Assembly: GCA_964057225.1 (NCBI GenBank)
Contig: CAXKVF010000072.1
Location: 434,001 to 498,000, forward strand
Direction: 5' to 3'
Length of the DNA: 64,000 nucleotides
Source of the DNA: Auanema rhodensis
Lineage: Eukaryota; Nematoda; Chromadorea; Rhabditida; Rhabditidae
Shown: in pieces, positions 1 through 11,968 of the stretch
How the letters are laid out: the number at the start of each line of letters is the position of its first letter
Position numbering within the stretch: the stretch's first letter is position 1
Notes under the pieces: model-generated
What the model saw: the letters and a program-made list of their open reading frames with translations, nothing else
Database searches by the model: none
What the model was told of the DNA's origin: nothing
Position numbers and translations under genes: made by a program

Positions 1-92
1 ATGGTTACCATGAACCAATATCAATAAAAATTTGTTTTTAGACTAATATGGACATGGGGAATCTAATTTTGAAAACCGCATCTCTTTATCTT

Positions 93-163
93 TCACGTGA
101 AGCGAGTTACATACCAAGTGCACATCACGTGTACATTTAATTAGCATAAATTAAAGTTCACGT
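93..163 (+). other. Three phased TCACGT hexamers per monomer (first-monomer example)
   Basis: TCACGT occurs at monomer positions 93-98, 125-130 and 158-163, with spacings of 32 and 33 bp, close to three turns of B-DNA. The first two lie within CACGTG palindromes (94-99 and 126-131), and the first extends to the 10-bp palindrome TTCACGTGAA. CACGTG is the canonical E-box/G-box bound by bHLH and bZIP factors in many eukaryotes; binding here is not shown. Two variants erode the set: A128 destroys the second box, and C93 turns the first TCACGT into CCACGT while keeping CACGTG. With about 359 monomers the window holds roughly 700 CACGTG sites. Confidence 0.7.
136..155. other. AT-rich inverted repeat TTTAATT / AATTAAA
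   Basis: Seven-base arms at 136-142 and 149-155 flank a 6-base spacer in each monomer, able to form a hairpin or cruciform. The unidentified 386-bp insertion at 41193 lies inside the right arm of one copy (after monomer position 153). A140T variants in the monomers at 40864 and 42136, and A144 in those at 19361 and 22001, alter the element. Confidence 0.6.
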
Positions 164-175
164 AAATTTCAAAGT

Positions 176-188
176 CATGGTTACCATG
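176..188. other. 13-bp dyad CATGG-T-TACCATG type at monomer junction
   Basis: CATGGT and ACCATG form perfect 6-bp arms around one central T, spanning the last base of one monomer and the first 12 of the next. It recurs at nearly every junction. G1 units (GTGGTTACC) break the outer arm, as do rarer changes such as ATTGTTACC at 46753 and 53442 and ATAGTTACC at 60482 and 61538. Short dyads have been proposed as a feature of centromeres lacking CENP-B binding; that link is inference here. Confidence 0.6.
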
Positions 189-352
189 CACCAATATCAA
201 TAAAAATTTGTTTTTAGACTAATATGGACATGGGGAATCTAATTTTGAAAACCGCATCTCTTCATCTTTCACGTGAAGCGAGTTACATACCAAGTGCACA
301 TCACGTGTACATTTAATTAGCATAAATTAAAGTTCACGTAAATTTCAAAGTC
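177..352 (+). repeat. Representative monomer and its internal landmarks
   Basis: This copy shows the common layout. Positions 1-12 hold ATGGTTACCATG, followed by CACC or AACC (13 is C or A), then AATAAAAATTTG with T or C at 33, GGACATGGGG at 50-59, an AAAACCGCATC block at 72-82, TTCACGTGAA at 92-101, GTGCACATCACGTG at 118-131, an AT-rich inverted repeat at 136-155 and TTCACGTAAA at 157-166. Variable positions used to track higher-order structure are 1, 13, 33, 57, 59, 64, 67, 70, 76, 83, 87, 90, 93, 102, 114, 115, 118, 120, 128, 140, 144, 156, 166, 167 and 174. This particular copy carries C87. Monomer boundaries are arbitrary because the repeat is circularly permutable. Confidence 0.9.
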
Positions 353-2112
353 ATGGTTACCATGCACCAATATCAATAAAAATTTGTTTTTAGACTAATA
401 TGGACATGGGGAATCTAATTTTGAAAACCGCATCTCTTCATCTTTCACGTGAAGCGAGTTACATACCAAGTGCACATCAAGTGTACATTTAATTAGCATA
501 AATTAAAGTTCACGTAAATTTCAAAGTCATGGTTACCATGGACCAATATCAATAAAAATTTGTTTTTAGACTAATATGGACATGGGGAATCTAATTTTGA
601 AAACCGCATCTCTTTATCTTTCACGTGAAGCGAGTTACATACCAAGTGCACATCACGTGTACATTTAATTAGCATAAATTAAAGTTCACGTAAATTTCAA
701 AGTCATGGTTACCATGCACCAATATCAATAAAAATTTGTTTTTAGACTAATATGGACATGAGGAATCTAATTTTGAAAACCGCATCTCTTTATCTTTCAC
801 GTGAAGCGAGTTACATACCAAGTGCACATCACGTGTACATTTAATTAGCATAAATTAAAGTTCACGTAAATTTCAAAGTCATGGTTACCATGAACCAATA
901 TCAATAAAAATTTGTTTTTAGACTAATATGGACATGGGGAATCTAATTTTGAAAACCGCATCTCTTTATCTTTCACGTGAAGCGAGTTACATACCAAGTG
1001 CACATCACGTGTACATTTAATTAGCATAAATTAAAGTTCACGTAAATTTCAAAGTCATGGTTACCATGCACCAATATCAATAAAAATTTGTTTTTAGACT
1101 AATATGGACATGGGGAATCTAATTTTGAAAACCGCATCTCTTCATCTTTCACGTGAAGCGAGTTACATACCAAGTGCACATCACGTGTACATTTAATTAG
1201 CATAAATTAAAGTTCACGTAAATTTCAAAGTCATGGTTACCATGCACCAATATCAATAAAAATTTGTTTTTAGACTAATATGGACATGGGGAATCTAATT
1301 TTGAAAACCGCATCTCTTCATCTTTCACGTGAAGCGAGTTACATACCAAGTGCACATCAAGTGTACATTTAATTAGCATAAATTAAAGTTCACGTAAATT
1401 TCAAAGTCATGGTTACCATGAACCAATATCAATAAAAATTTGTTTTTAGACTAATATGGACATGGGGAATCTAATTTTGAAAACCGCATCTCTTTATCTT
1501 TCACGTGAAGCGAGTTACATACCAAGTGCACATCACGTGTACATTTAATTAGCATAAATTAAAGTTCACGTAAATTTCAAAGTCATGGTTACCATGCACC
1601 AATATCAATAAAAATTTGTTTTTAGACTAATATGGACATGAGGAATCTAATTTTGAAAACCGCATCTCTTTATCTTTCACGTGAAGCGAGTTACATACCA
1701 AGTGCACATCACGTGTACATTTAATTAGCATAAATTAAAGTTCACGTAAATTTCAAAGTCATGGTTACCATGCACCAATATCAATAAAAATTTGTTTTTA
1801 GACTAATATGGACATGAGGAATCTAATTTTGAAAACCGCATCTCTTTATCTTTCACGTGAAGCGAGTTACATACCAAGTGCACATCACGTGTACATTTAA
1901 TTAGCATAAATTAAAGTTCACGTAAATTTCAAAGTCGTGGTTACCATGCACCAATATCAATAAAAATTCGTTTTTAGACTAATATGGACATGGGGAATCT
2001 AATTTTGAAAACCGCATCTCTTTATCTTTCACGTGAAGCGAGTTACATACCAAGTGCACATCAAGTGTACATTTAATTAGCATAAATTAAAGTTCACGTA
2101 AATTTCAAAGTC

Positions 2113-3872
2113 ATGGTTACCATGCACCAATATCAATAAAAATTCGTTTTTAGACTAATATGGACATGGGGAATCTAATTTTGAAAACCGCATCTCTTTA
2201 TCTTTCACGTGAAGCGAGTTACATACCAAGTGCACATCACGTGTACATTTAATTAGCATAAATTAAAGTTCACGTAAATTTCAAAGTCGTGGTTACCATG
2301 CACCAATATCAATAAAAATTCGTTTTTAGACTAATATGGACATGGGGAATCTAACTTTGAAAACCGCATCTCTTTATCTTTCACGTGAAGCGAGTTACAT
2401 ACCAAGTGCACATCACGTGTACATTTAATTAGCATAAATTAAAGTTCACGTAAATTTCAAAGTCATGGTTACCATGCACCAATATCAATAAAAATTTGTT
2501 TTTAGACTAATATGGACATGGGGAATCTAATTTTGAAAACCGCATCTCTTTATCTTTCACGTGAAGCGAGTTACATACCAAGTGCACATCACGTGTACAT
2601 TTAATTAGCATAAATTAAAGTTCACGTAAATTTCAAAGTCATGGTTACCATGCACCAATATCAATAAAAATTTGTTTTTAGACTAATATGGACATGGGGA
2701 ATCTAATTTTGAAAACCGCATCTCTTCATCTTTCACGTGAAGCGAGTTACATACCAAGTGCACATCAAGTGTACATTTAATTAGCATAAATTAAAGTTCA
2801 CGTAATTTTCAAAGTCATGGTTACCATGCACCAATATCAATAAAAATTTGTTTTTAGACTAATATGGACATGGGGAATCTAATTTTGAAAATCGCATCTC
2901 TTTATCTTTCACGTGAAGCGAGTTACATACCAAGTGCACATCAAGTGTACATTTAATTAGCATAAATTAAAGTTCACGTAAATTTCAAAGTCATGGTTAC
3001 CATGCACCAATATCAATAAAAATTCGTTTTTAGACTAATATGGACATGGGGAATCTAATTTTGAAAACCGCATCTCTTTATCTTTCACGTGAAGCGAGTT
3101 ACATACCAAGTGCACATCACGTGTACATTTAATTAGCATAAATTAAAGTTCACGTAAATTTCAAAGTCGTGGTTACCATGCACCAATATCAATAAAAATT
3201 CGTTTTTAGACTAATATGGACATGGGGAATCTAACTTTGAAAACCGCATCTCTTTATCTTTCACGTGAAGCGAGTTACATACCAAGTGCACATCACGTGT
3301 ACATTTAATTAGCATAAATTAAAGTTCACGTAAATTTCAAAGTCATGGTTACCATGCACCAATATCAATAAAAATTTGTTTTTAGACTAATATGGACATG
3401 GGGAATCTAATTTTGAAAACCGCATCTCTTTATCTTTCACGTGAAGCGAGTTACATACCAAGTGCACATCACGTGTACATTTAATTAGCATAAATTAAAG
3501 TTCACGTAAATTTCAAAGTCATGGTTACCATGCACCAATATCAATAAAAATTTGTTTTTAGACTAATATGGACATGGGGAATCTAATTTTGAAAACCGCA
3601 TCTTTTCATCTTTCACGTGAAGCGAGTTACATACCAAGTGCACATCAAGTGTACATTTAATTAGCATAAATTAAAGTTCACGTAAATTTCAAAGTCATGG
3701 TTACCATGCACCAATATCAATAAAAATTTGTTTTTAGACTAATATGGACATGGGGAATCTAATTTTGAAAACCGCATCTCTTTATCTTTCACGTGAAGCG
3801 AGTTACATACCAAGTGCACATCACGTGTACATTTAATTAGCATAAATTAAAGTTCACGTAAATTTCAAAGTC
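2113..3872 (+). repeat. 5-monomer (880 bp) higher-order repeat with C33/C67 units
   Basis: The first copy (2113-2992) runs C33; G1+C33+C67; plain; C87+A128; T76+A128. The second (2993-3872) runs C33; G1+C33+C67; plain; C87+A128 (with an extra T84); plain. Private changes include T166 in the monomer at 2641. This is a different 5-monomer set from the one at the left edge. Confidence 0.75.
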
Positions 3873-6800
3873 ATGGTTACCATGCACCAATATCAATAAA
3901 AATTTGTTTTTAGACTAATATGGACATGGGGAATCTAATTTTGAAAACCGCATCTCTTTATCTTTCACGTGAAGCGAGTTACATACCAAGTGCACATCAC
4001 GTGTACATTTAATTAGCATAAATTAAAGTTCACGTAAATTTCAAAGTCATGGTTACCATGAACCAATATCAATAAAAATTTGTTTTTAGACTAATATGGA
4101 CATGGGGAATCTAATTTTGAAAACCGCATCTCTTTATCTTTCACGTGAAGCGAGTTACATACCAAGTGCACATCACGTGTACATTTAATTAGCATAAATT
4201 AAAGTTCACGTAAATTTCAAAGTCATGGTTACCATGCACCAATATCAATAAAAATTTGTTTTTAGACTAATATGGACATGAGGAATCTAATTTTGAAAAC
4301 CGCATCTCTTTATCTTTCACGTGAAGCGAGTTACATACCAAGTGCACATCACGTGTACATTTAATTAGCATAAATTAAAGTTCACGTAAATTTCAAAGTC
4401 ATGGTTACCATGCACCAATATCAATAAAAATTTGTTTTTAGACTAATATGGACATGAGGAATCTAATTTTGAAAACCGCATCTCTTTATCTTTCACGTGA
4501 AGCGAGTTACATACCAAATGCACATCACGTGTACATTTAATTAGCATAAATTAAAGTTCACGTAAATTTCAAAGTCGTGGTTACCATGCACCAATATCAA
4601 TAAAAATTCGTTTTTAGACTAATATGGACATGGGGAATCTAATTTTGAAAACCGCATCTCTTTATCTTTCACGTGAAGCGAGTTACATACCAAGTGCACA
4701 TCACGTGTACATTTAATTAGCATAAATTAAAGTTCACGTAAATTTCAAAGTCATGGTTACCATGCACCAATATCAATAAAAATTTGTTTTTAGACTAATA
4801 TGGACATGGGGAATCTAATTTTGAAAACCGCATCTCTTTATCTTTCACGTGAAGCGAGTTACATACAAAGTGCACATCACGTGTACATTTAATTAGCATA
4901 AATTAAAGTTCACGTAAATTTCAAAGTCGTGGTTACCATGCACCAATATCAATAAAAATTCGTTTTTAGACTAATATGGACATGGGGAATCTAATTTTGA
5001 AAACCGCATCTCTTTATCTTTCACGTGAAGCGAGTTACATACCAAGTGCACATCACGTGTACATTTAATTAGCATAAATTAAAGTTCACGTAAATTTCAA
5101 AGTCATGGTTACCATGCACCAATATCAATAAAAATTCGTTTTTAGACTAATATGGACATGGGGAATCTAATTTTGAAAACCGCATCTCTTTATCTTTCAC
5201 GTGAAGCGAGTTACATACCAAGTGCACATCACGTGTACATTTAATTAGCATAAATTAAAGTTCACGTAAATTTCAAAGTCGTGGTTACCATGCACCAATA
5301 TCAATAAAAATTCGTTTTTAGACTAATATGGACATGGGGAATCTAATTTTGAAAACCGCATCTCTTTATCTTTCACGTGAAGCGAGTTACATACCAAGTG
5401 CACATCACGTGTACATTTAATTAGCATAAATTAAAGTTCACGTAAATTTCAAAGTCATGGTTACCATGCACCAATATCAATAAAAATTCGTTTTTAGACT
5501 AATATGGACATGGGGAATCTAATTTTGAAAACCGCATCTCTTTATCTTTCACGTGAAGCGAGTTACATACCAAGTGCACATCACGTGTACATTTAATTAG
5601 CATAAATTAAAGTTCACGTAAATTTCAAAGTCGTGGTTACCATGCACCAATATCAATAAAAATTCGTTTTTAGACTAATATGGACATGGGGAATCTAACT
5701 TTGAAAACCGCATCTCTTTATCTTTCACGTGAAGCGAGTTACATACCAAGTGCACATCACGTGTACATTTAATTAGCATAAATTAAAGTTCACGTAAATT
5801 TCAAAGTCATGGTTACCATGCACCAATATCAATAAAAATTCGTTTTTAGACTAATATGGACATGGGGAATCTAATTTTGAAAACCGCATCTCTTTATCTT
5901 TCACGTGAAGCGAGTTAAATACCAAGTGCACATCACGTGTACATTTAATTAGCATAAATTAAAGTTCACGTAAATTTCAAAGTCGTGGTTACCATGCACC
6001 AATATCAATAAAAATTCGTTTTTAGACTAATATGGACATGGGGAATCTAACTTTGAAAACCGCATCTCTTTATCTTTCACGTGAAGCGAGTTACATACCA
6101 AGTGCACATCACGTGTACATTTAATTAGCATAAATTAAAGTTCACGTAAATTTCAAAGTCATGGTTACCATGCACCAATATCAATAAAAATTTGTTTTTA
6201 GACTAATATGGACATGAGGAATCTAATTTTGAAAACCGCATCTCTTTATCTTTCACGTGAAGCGAGTTACATACCAAATGCACATCACGTGTACATTTAA
6301 TTAGCATAAATTAAAGTTCACGTAAATTTCAAAGTCGTGGTTACCATGCACCAATATCAATAAAAATTCGTTTTTAGACTAATATGGACATGGGGAATCT
6401 AATTTTGAAAACCGCATCTCTTTATCTTTCACGTGAAGCGAGTTACATACCAAGTGCACATCACGTGTACATTTAATTAGCATAAATTAAAGTTCACGTA
6501 AATTTCAAAGTCATGGTTACCATGCACCAATATCAATAAAAATTTGTTTTTAGACTAATATGGACATGGGGAATCTAATTTTGAAAACCGCATCTCTTTA
6601 TCTTTCACGTGAAGCGAGTTACATACAAAGTGCACATCACGTGTACATTTAATTAGCATAAATTAAAGTTCACGTAAATTTCAAAGTCGTGGTTACCATG
6701 CACCAATATCAATAAAAATTCGTTTTTAGACTAATATGGACATGGGGAATCTAATTTTGAAAACCGCATCTCTTTATCTTTCACGTGAAGCGAGTTACAT

Positions 6801-7568
6801 ACCAAGTGCACATCACGTGTACATTTAATTAGCATAAATTAAAGTTCACGTAAATTTCAAAGTCATGGTTACCATGCACCAATATCAATAAAAATTCGTT
6901 TTTAGACTAATATGGACATGGGGAATCTAACTTTGAAAACCGCATCTCTTTATCTTTCACGTGAAGCGAGTTACATACCAAGTGCACATCACGTGTACAT
7001 TTAATTAGCATAAATTAAAGTTCACGTAAATTTCAAAGTCATGGTTACCATGCACCAATATCAATAAAAATTTGTTTTTAGACTAATATGGACATGGGGA
7101 ATCTAATTTTGAAAACCGCATCTCTTCATCTTTCACGTGAAGCGAGTTACATACCAAGTGCACATCAAGTGTACATTTAATTAGCATAAATTAAAGTTCA
7201 CGTAAATTTCAAAGTCATGGTTACCATGCACCAATATCAATAAAAATTTGTTTTTAGACTAATATGGACATGGGGAATCTAATTTTGAAAATCGCATCTC
7301 TTTATCTTTCACGTGAAGCGAGTTACATACCAAGTGCACATCACGTGTACATTTAATTAGCATAAATTAAAGTTCACGTAAGTTTCAAAGTCATGGTTAC
7401 CATGCACCAATATCAATAAAAATTTGTTTTTAGACTAATATGGACATGGGGAATCTAATTTTGAAAACCGCATCTCTTTATCTTTCACGTGAACCGAGTT
7501 ACATACCAAGTGCACATCACGTGTACATTTAATTAGCATAAATTAAAGTTCACGTAAATTTCAAAGTC
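3521..7568 (+). repeat. Segment copied at 11969-16192 (about 4 kb)
   Basis: Variant order from the T84+C87+A128 unit at 3521 to the C102 unit at 7393 matches the order from 11969 to 16192. Shared rare states include T84, A110, A115, G166 and C102. The offset is 8448 bp (48 monomers) through most of the segment and 8624 bp (49) near the right end, because the unit at 6865 replaces two units of the other copy. A T76 difference (12145 against 3697) is the main substitution noticed. Confidence 0.7.
4401..7040 (+). repeat. 10-monomer (1760 bp) higher-order repeat, one full and one half copy
   Basis: Copy 1 (4401-6160) runs A57+A118; G1+C33; A115; G1+C33; C33; G1+C33; C33; G1+C33+C67; C33+A110; G1+C33+C67. 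A second copy begins at 6161 with A57+A118; G1+C33; A115; G1+C33, then a C33+C67 unit at 6865 leads into a different series (C87+A128, T76+G166, C102). The same 10-monomer series returns at 12849-14608, including the rare A110 (GTTAAATACC) unit at 14257. Confidence 0.8.
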
Positions 7569-7920
7569 ATGGTTACCATGAACCAATATCAATAAAAATT
7601 TGTTTTTAGACTAATATGGACATGGGGAATCTAATTTTGAAAACCGCATCTCTTTATCTTTCACGTGAAGCGAGTTACATACCAAGTGCACATCACGTGT
7701 ACATTTAATTAGCATAAATTAAAGTTCACGTAAATTTCAAAGTCATGGTTACCATGCACCAATATCAATAAAAATTTGTTTTTAGACTAATATGGACATG
7801 AGGAATCTAATTTTGAAAACCGCATCTCTTTATCTTTCACGTGAAGCGAGTTACATACCAAGTGCACATCACGTGTACATTTAATTAGCATAAATTAAAG
7901 TTCACGTAAATTTCAAAGTC

Positions 7921-10900
7921 ATGGTTACCATGCACCAATATCAATAAAAATTTGTTTTTAGACTAATATGGACATGAGGAATCTAATTTTGAAAACCGCA
8001 TCTCTTTATCTTTCACGTGAAGCGAGTTACATACCAAATGCACATCACGTGTACATTTAATTAGCATAAATTAAAGTTCACGTAAATTTCAAAGTCGTGG
8101 TTACCATGCACCAATATCAATAAAAATTCGTTTTTAGACTAATATGGACATGGGGAATCTAATTTTGAAAACCGCATCTCTTTATCTTTCACGTGAAGCG
8201 AGTTACATACCAAGTGCACATCACGTGTACATTTAATTAGCATAAATTAAAGTTCACGTAAATTTCAAAGTCATGGTTACCATGCACCAATATCAATAAA
8301 AATTTGTTTTTAGACTAATATGGACATGGGGAATCTAATTTTGAAAACCGCATCTCTTTATCTTTCACGTGAAGCGAGTTACATACCAAGTGCACATCAC
8401 GTGTACATTTAATTAGCATAAATTAAAGTTCACGTAAATTTCAAAGTCGTGGTTACCATGCACCAATATCAATAAAAATTCGTTTTTAGACTAATATGGA
8501 CATGGGGAATCTAATTTTGAAAACCGCATCTCTTTATCTTTCACGTGAAGCGAGTTACATACCAAGTGCACATCACGTGTACATTTAATTAGCATAAATT
8601 AAAGTTCACGTAAATTTCAAAGTCATGGTTACCATGCACCAATATCAATAAAAATTCGTTTTTAGACTAATATGGACATGGGGAATCTAATTTTGAAAAC
8701 CGCATCTCTTTATCTTTCACGTGAAGCGAGTTACATACCAAGTGCACATCACGTGTACATTTAATTAGCATAAATTAAAGTTCACGTAAATTTCAAAGTC
8801 GTGGTTACCATGCACCAATATCAATAAAAATTCGTTTTTAGACTAATATGGACATGGGGAATCTAACTTTGAAAACCGCATCTCTTTATCTTTCACGTGA
8901 AGCGAGTTACATACCAAGTGCACATCACGTGTACATTTAATTAGCATAAATTAAAGTTCACGTAAATTTCAAAGTCATGGTTACCATGCACCAATATCAA
9001 TAAAAATTTGTTTTTAGACTAATATGGACATGGGGAATCTAATTTCGAAAACCGCATCTCTTTATCTTTCACGTGAAGCGAGTTACATACCAAGTGCACA
9101 TCACGTGTACATTTAATTAGCATAAATTAAAGTTCACGTAAATTTCAAAGTCATGGTTACCATGCACCAATATCAATAAAAATTTGTTTTTAGACTAATA
9201 TGGACATGGGGAATCTAATTTTGAAAACCGCATCTCTTCATCTTTCACGTGAAGCGAGTTACATACCAAGTGCACATCAAGTGTACATTTAATTAGCATA
9301 AATTAAAGTTCACGTAAATTTCAAAGTCATGGTTACCATGAACCAATATCAATAAAAATTTGTTTTTAGACTAATATGGACATGGGGAATCTAATTTTGA
9401 AAATCGCATCTCTTTATCTTTCACGTGAAGCGAGTTACATACCAAGTGCACATCACGTGTACATTTAATTAGCATAAATTAAAGTTCACGTAAATTTCAA
9501 AGTCATGGTTACCATGCACCAATATCAATAAAAATTTGTTTTTAGACTAATATGGACATGGGGAATCTAATTTTGAAAACCGCATCTCTTTATCTTTCAC
9601 GTGAAGCGAGTTACATACCAAGTGCACATCACGTGTACATTTAATTAGCATAAATTAAAGTTCACGTAAAATTCAAAGTCATGGTTACCATGAACCAATA
9701 TCAATAAAAATTTGTTTTTAGACTAATATGGACATGGGGAATCTAATTTTGAAAACCGCATCTCTTTATCTTTCACGTGAAGCGAGTTACATACCAAGTG
9801 CACATCACGTGTACATTTAATTAGCATAAATTAAAGTTCACGTAAATTTCAAAGTCATGGTTACCATGCACCAATATCAATAAAAATTTGTTTTTAGACT
9901 AATATGGACATGAGGAATCTAATTTTGAAAACCGCATCTCTTTATCTTTCACGTGAAGCGAGTTACATACCAAGTGCACATCACGTGTACATTTAATTAG
10001 CATAAATTAAAGTTCACGTAAATTTCAAAGTCATGGTTACCATGCACCAATATCAATTAAAATTTGTTTTTAGACTAATATGGACATGAGGAATCTAATT
10101 TTGAAAACCGCATCTCTTTATCTTTCACGTGAAGCGAGTTACATACCAAATGCACATCACGTGTACATTTAATTAGCATAAATTAAAGTTCACGTAAATT
10201 TCAAAGTCGTGGTTACCATGCACCAATATCAATAAAAATTCGTTTTTAGACTAATATGGACATGGGGAATCTAATTTTGAAAACCGCATCTCTTTATCTT
10301 TCACGTGAAGCGAGTTACATACCAAGTGCACATCACGTGTACATTTAATTAGCATAAATTAAAGTTCACGTAAATTTCAAAGTCATGGTTACCATGCACC
10401 AATATCAATAAAAATTTGTTTTTAGACTAATATGGACATGGGGAATCTAATTTTGAAAACCGCATCTCTTTATCTTTCACGTTAAGCGAGTTACATACCA
10501 AGTGCACATCACGTGTACATTTAATTAGCATAAATTAAAGTTCACGTAAATTTCAAAGTCATGGTTACCATGCACCAATATCAATAAAAATTTGTTTTTA
10601 GACTAATATGGACATGGGGAATCTAATTTTGAAAACCGCATCTCTTTATCTTTCACGTGAAGCGAGTTACATACCAAGTGCACATCACGTGTACATTTAA
10701 TTAGCATAAATTAAAGTTCACGTAAATTTCAAAGTCATGGTTACCATGCACCAATATCAATAAAAATTTGTTTTTAGACTAATATGGACATGGGGAATCT
10801 AATTTTGAAAACCGCATCTCTTCATCTTTCACGTGAAGCGAGTTACATACCAAGTGCACATCACGTGTACATTTAATTAGCATAAATTAAAGTTCACGTA

Positions 10901-11793
10901 AATTTCAAAGTCATGGTTACCATGCACCAATATCAATAAAAATTTGTTTTTAGACTAATATGGACATGGGGAATCTAATTTTGAAAACCGCATCTCTTTA
11001 TCTTTCACGTGAAGCGAGTTACATACCAAGTGCACATCACGTGTACATTTAATTAGCATAAATTAAAGTTCACGTAAATTTCAAAGTCATGGTTACCATG
11101 CACCAATATCAATAAAAATTTGTTTTTAGACTAATATGGACATGGGGAATCTAATTTTGAAAACCGCATCTCTTTATCTTTCACGTGAAGCGAGTTACAT
11201 ACCAAGTGCACATCACGTGTACATTTAATTAGCATAAATTAAAGTTCACGTAAAATTCAAAGTCATGGTTACCATGAACCAATATCAATAAAAATTTGTT
11301 TTTAGACTAATATGGACATGGGGAATCTAATTTTGAAAACCGCATCTCTTTATCTTTCACGTGAAGCGAGTTACATACCAAGTGCACATCACGTGTACAT
11401 TTAATTAGCATAAATTAAAGTTCACGTAAATTTCAAAGTCATGGTTACCATGCACCAATATCAATAAAAATTTGTTTTTAGACTAATATGGACATGAGGA
11501 ATCTAATTTTGAAAACCGCATCTCTTTATCTTTCACGTGAAGCGAGTTACATACCAAGTGCACATCACGTGTACATTTAATTAGCATAAATTAAAGTTCA
11601 CGTAAATTTCAAAGACATGGTTACCATGCACCAATATCAATAAAAATTTGTTTTTAGACTAATATGGACATGAGGAATCTAATTTTGAAAACCGCATCTC
11701 TTTATCTTTCACTTGAAGCGAGTTACATACCAAATGCACATCACGTGTACATTTAATTAGCATAAATTAAAGTTCACGTAAATTTCAAAGTCG
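7921..11793 (+). repeat. Segment copied at 23233-27280 (about 3.9 kb)
   Basis: From the A57+A118 unit at 7921 the order G1+C33, plain, G1+C33, C33, G1+C33+C67, C70, C87+A128, A13+T76, A167, A13, A57, A57+A118 is the same as from 23233. Farther right both copies share two rare states, A175 (AAAGACATGG, 11615 and 27103) and CACTTGAAG in the following unit. The offset is 87 monomers at the left and 88 at the right, since one plain unit was gained or lost. Confidence 0.75.
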
Positions 11794-11968
11794 TGGTTAC
11801 CATGCACCAATATCAATAAAAATTCGTTTTTAGACTAATATGGACATGGGGAATCTAATTTTGAAAACCGCATCTCTTTATCTTTCACGTGAAGCGAGTT
11901 ACATACCAAGTGCACATCACGTGTACATTCAATTAGCATAAATTAAAGTTCACGTAAATTTCAAAGTC

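Larger units (their letters stand above)
1..1760 (+). repeat. 5-monomer (880 bp) higher-order repeat, two copies
   Basis: Monomers at 1, 177, 353, 529 and 705 carry A13; C87; C87+A128; (G13); A57. Those at 881-1760 repeat A13; C87; C87+A128; A13; A57. The only tracked difference is at position 13 of the fourth unit (G at 541 against A). The next unit at 1761 also has A57. Confidence 0.8.

Noticed and set aside
21-30. AATAAA poly(A) signal in each monomer
   Set aside because: A six-base AT-rich match is expected by chance in such sequence and there is no gene to be terminated.
1945-1975. CENP-B box in C33 (ATTCGTTTTT) units
   Set aside because: TTCG is present but the A and the CGGG of the box are not at the required spacing; no match in either orientation.
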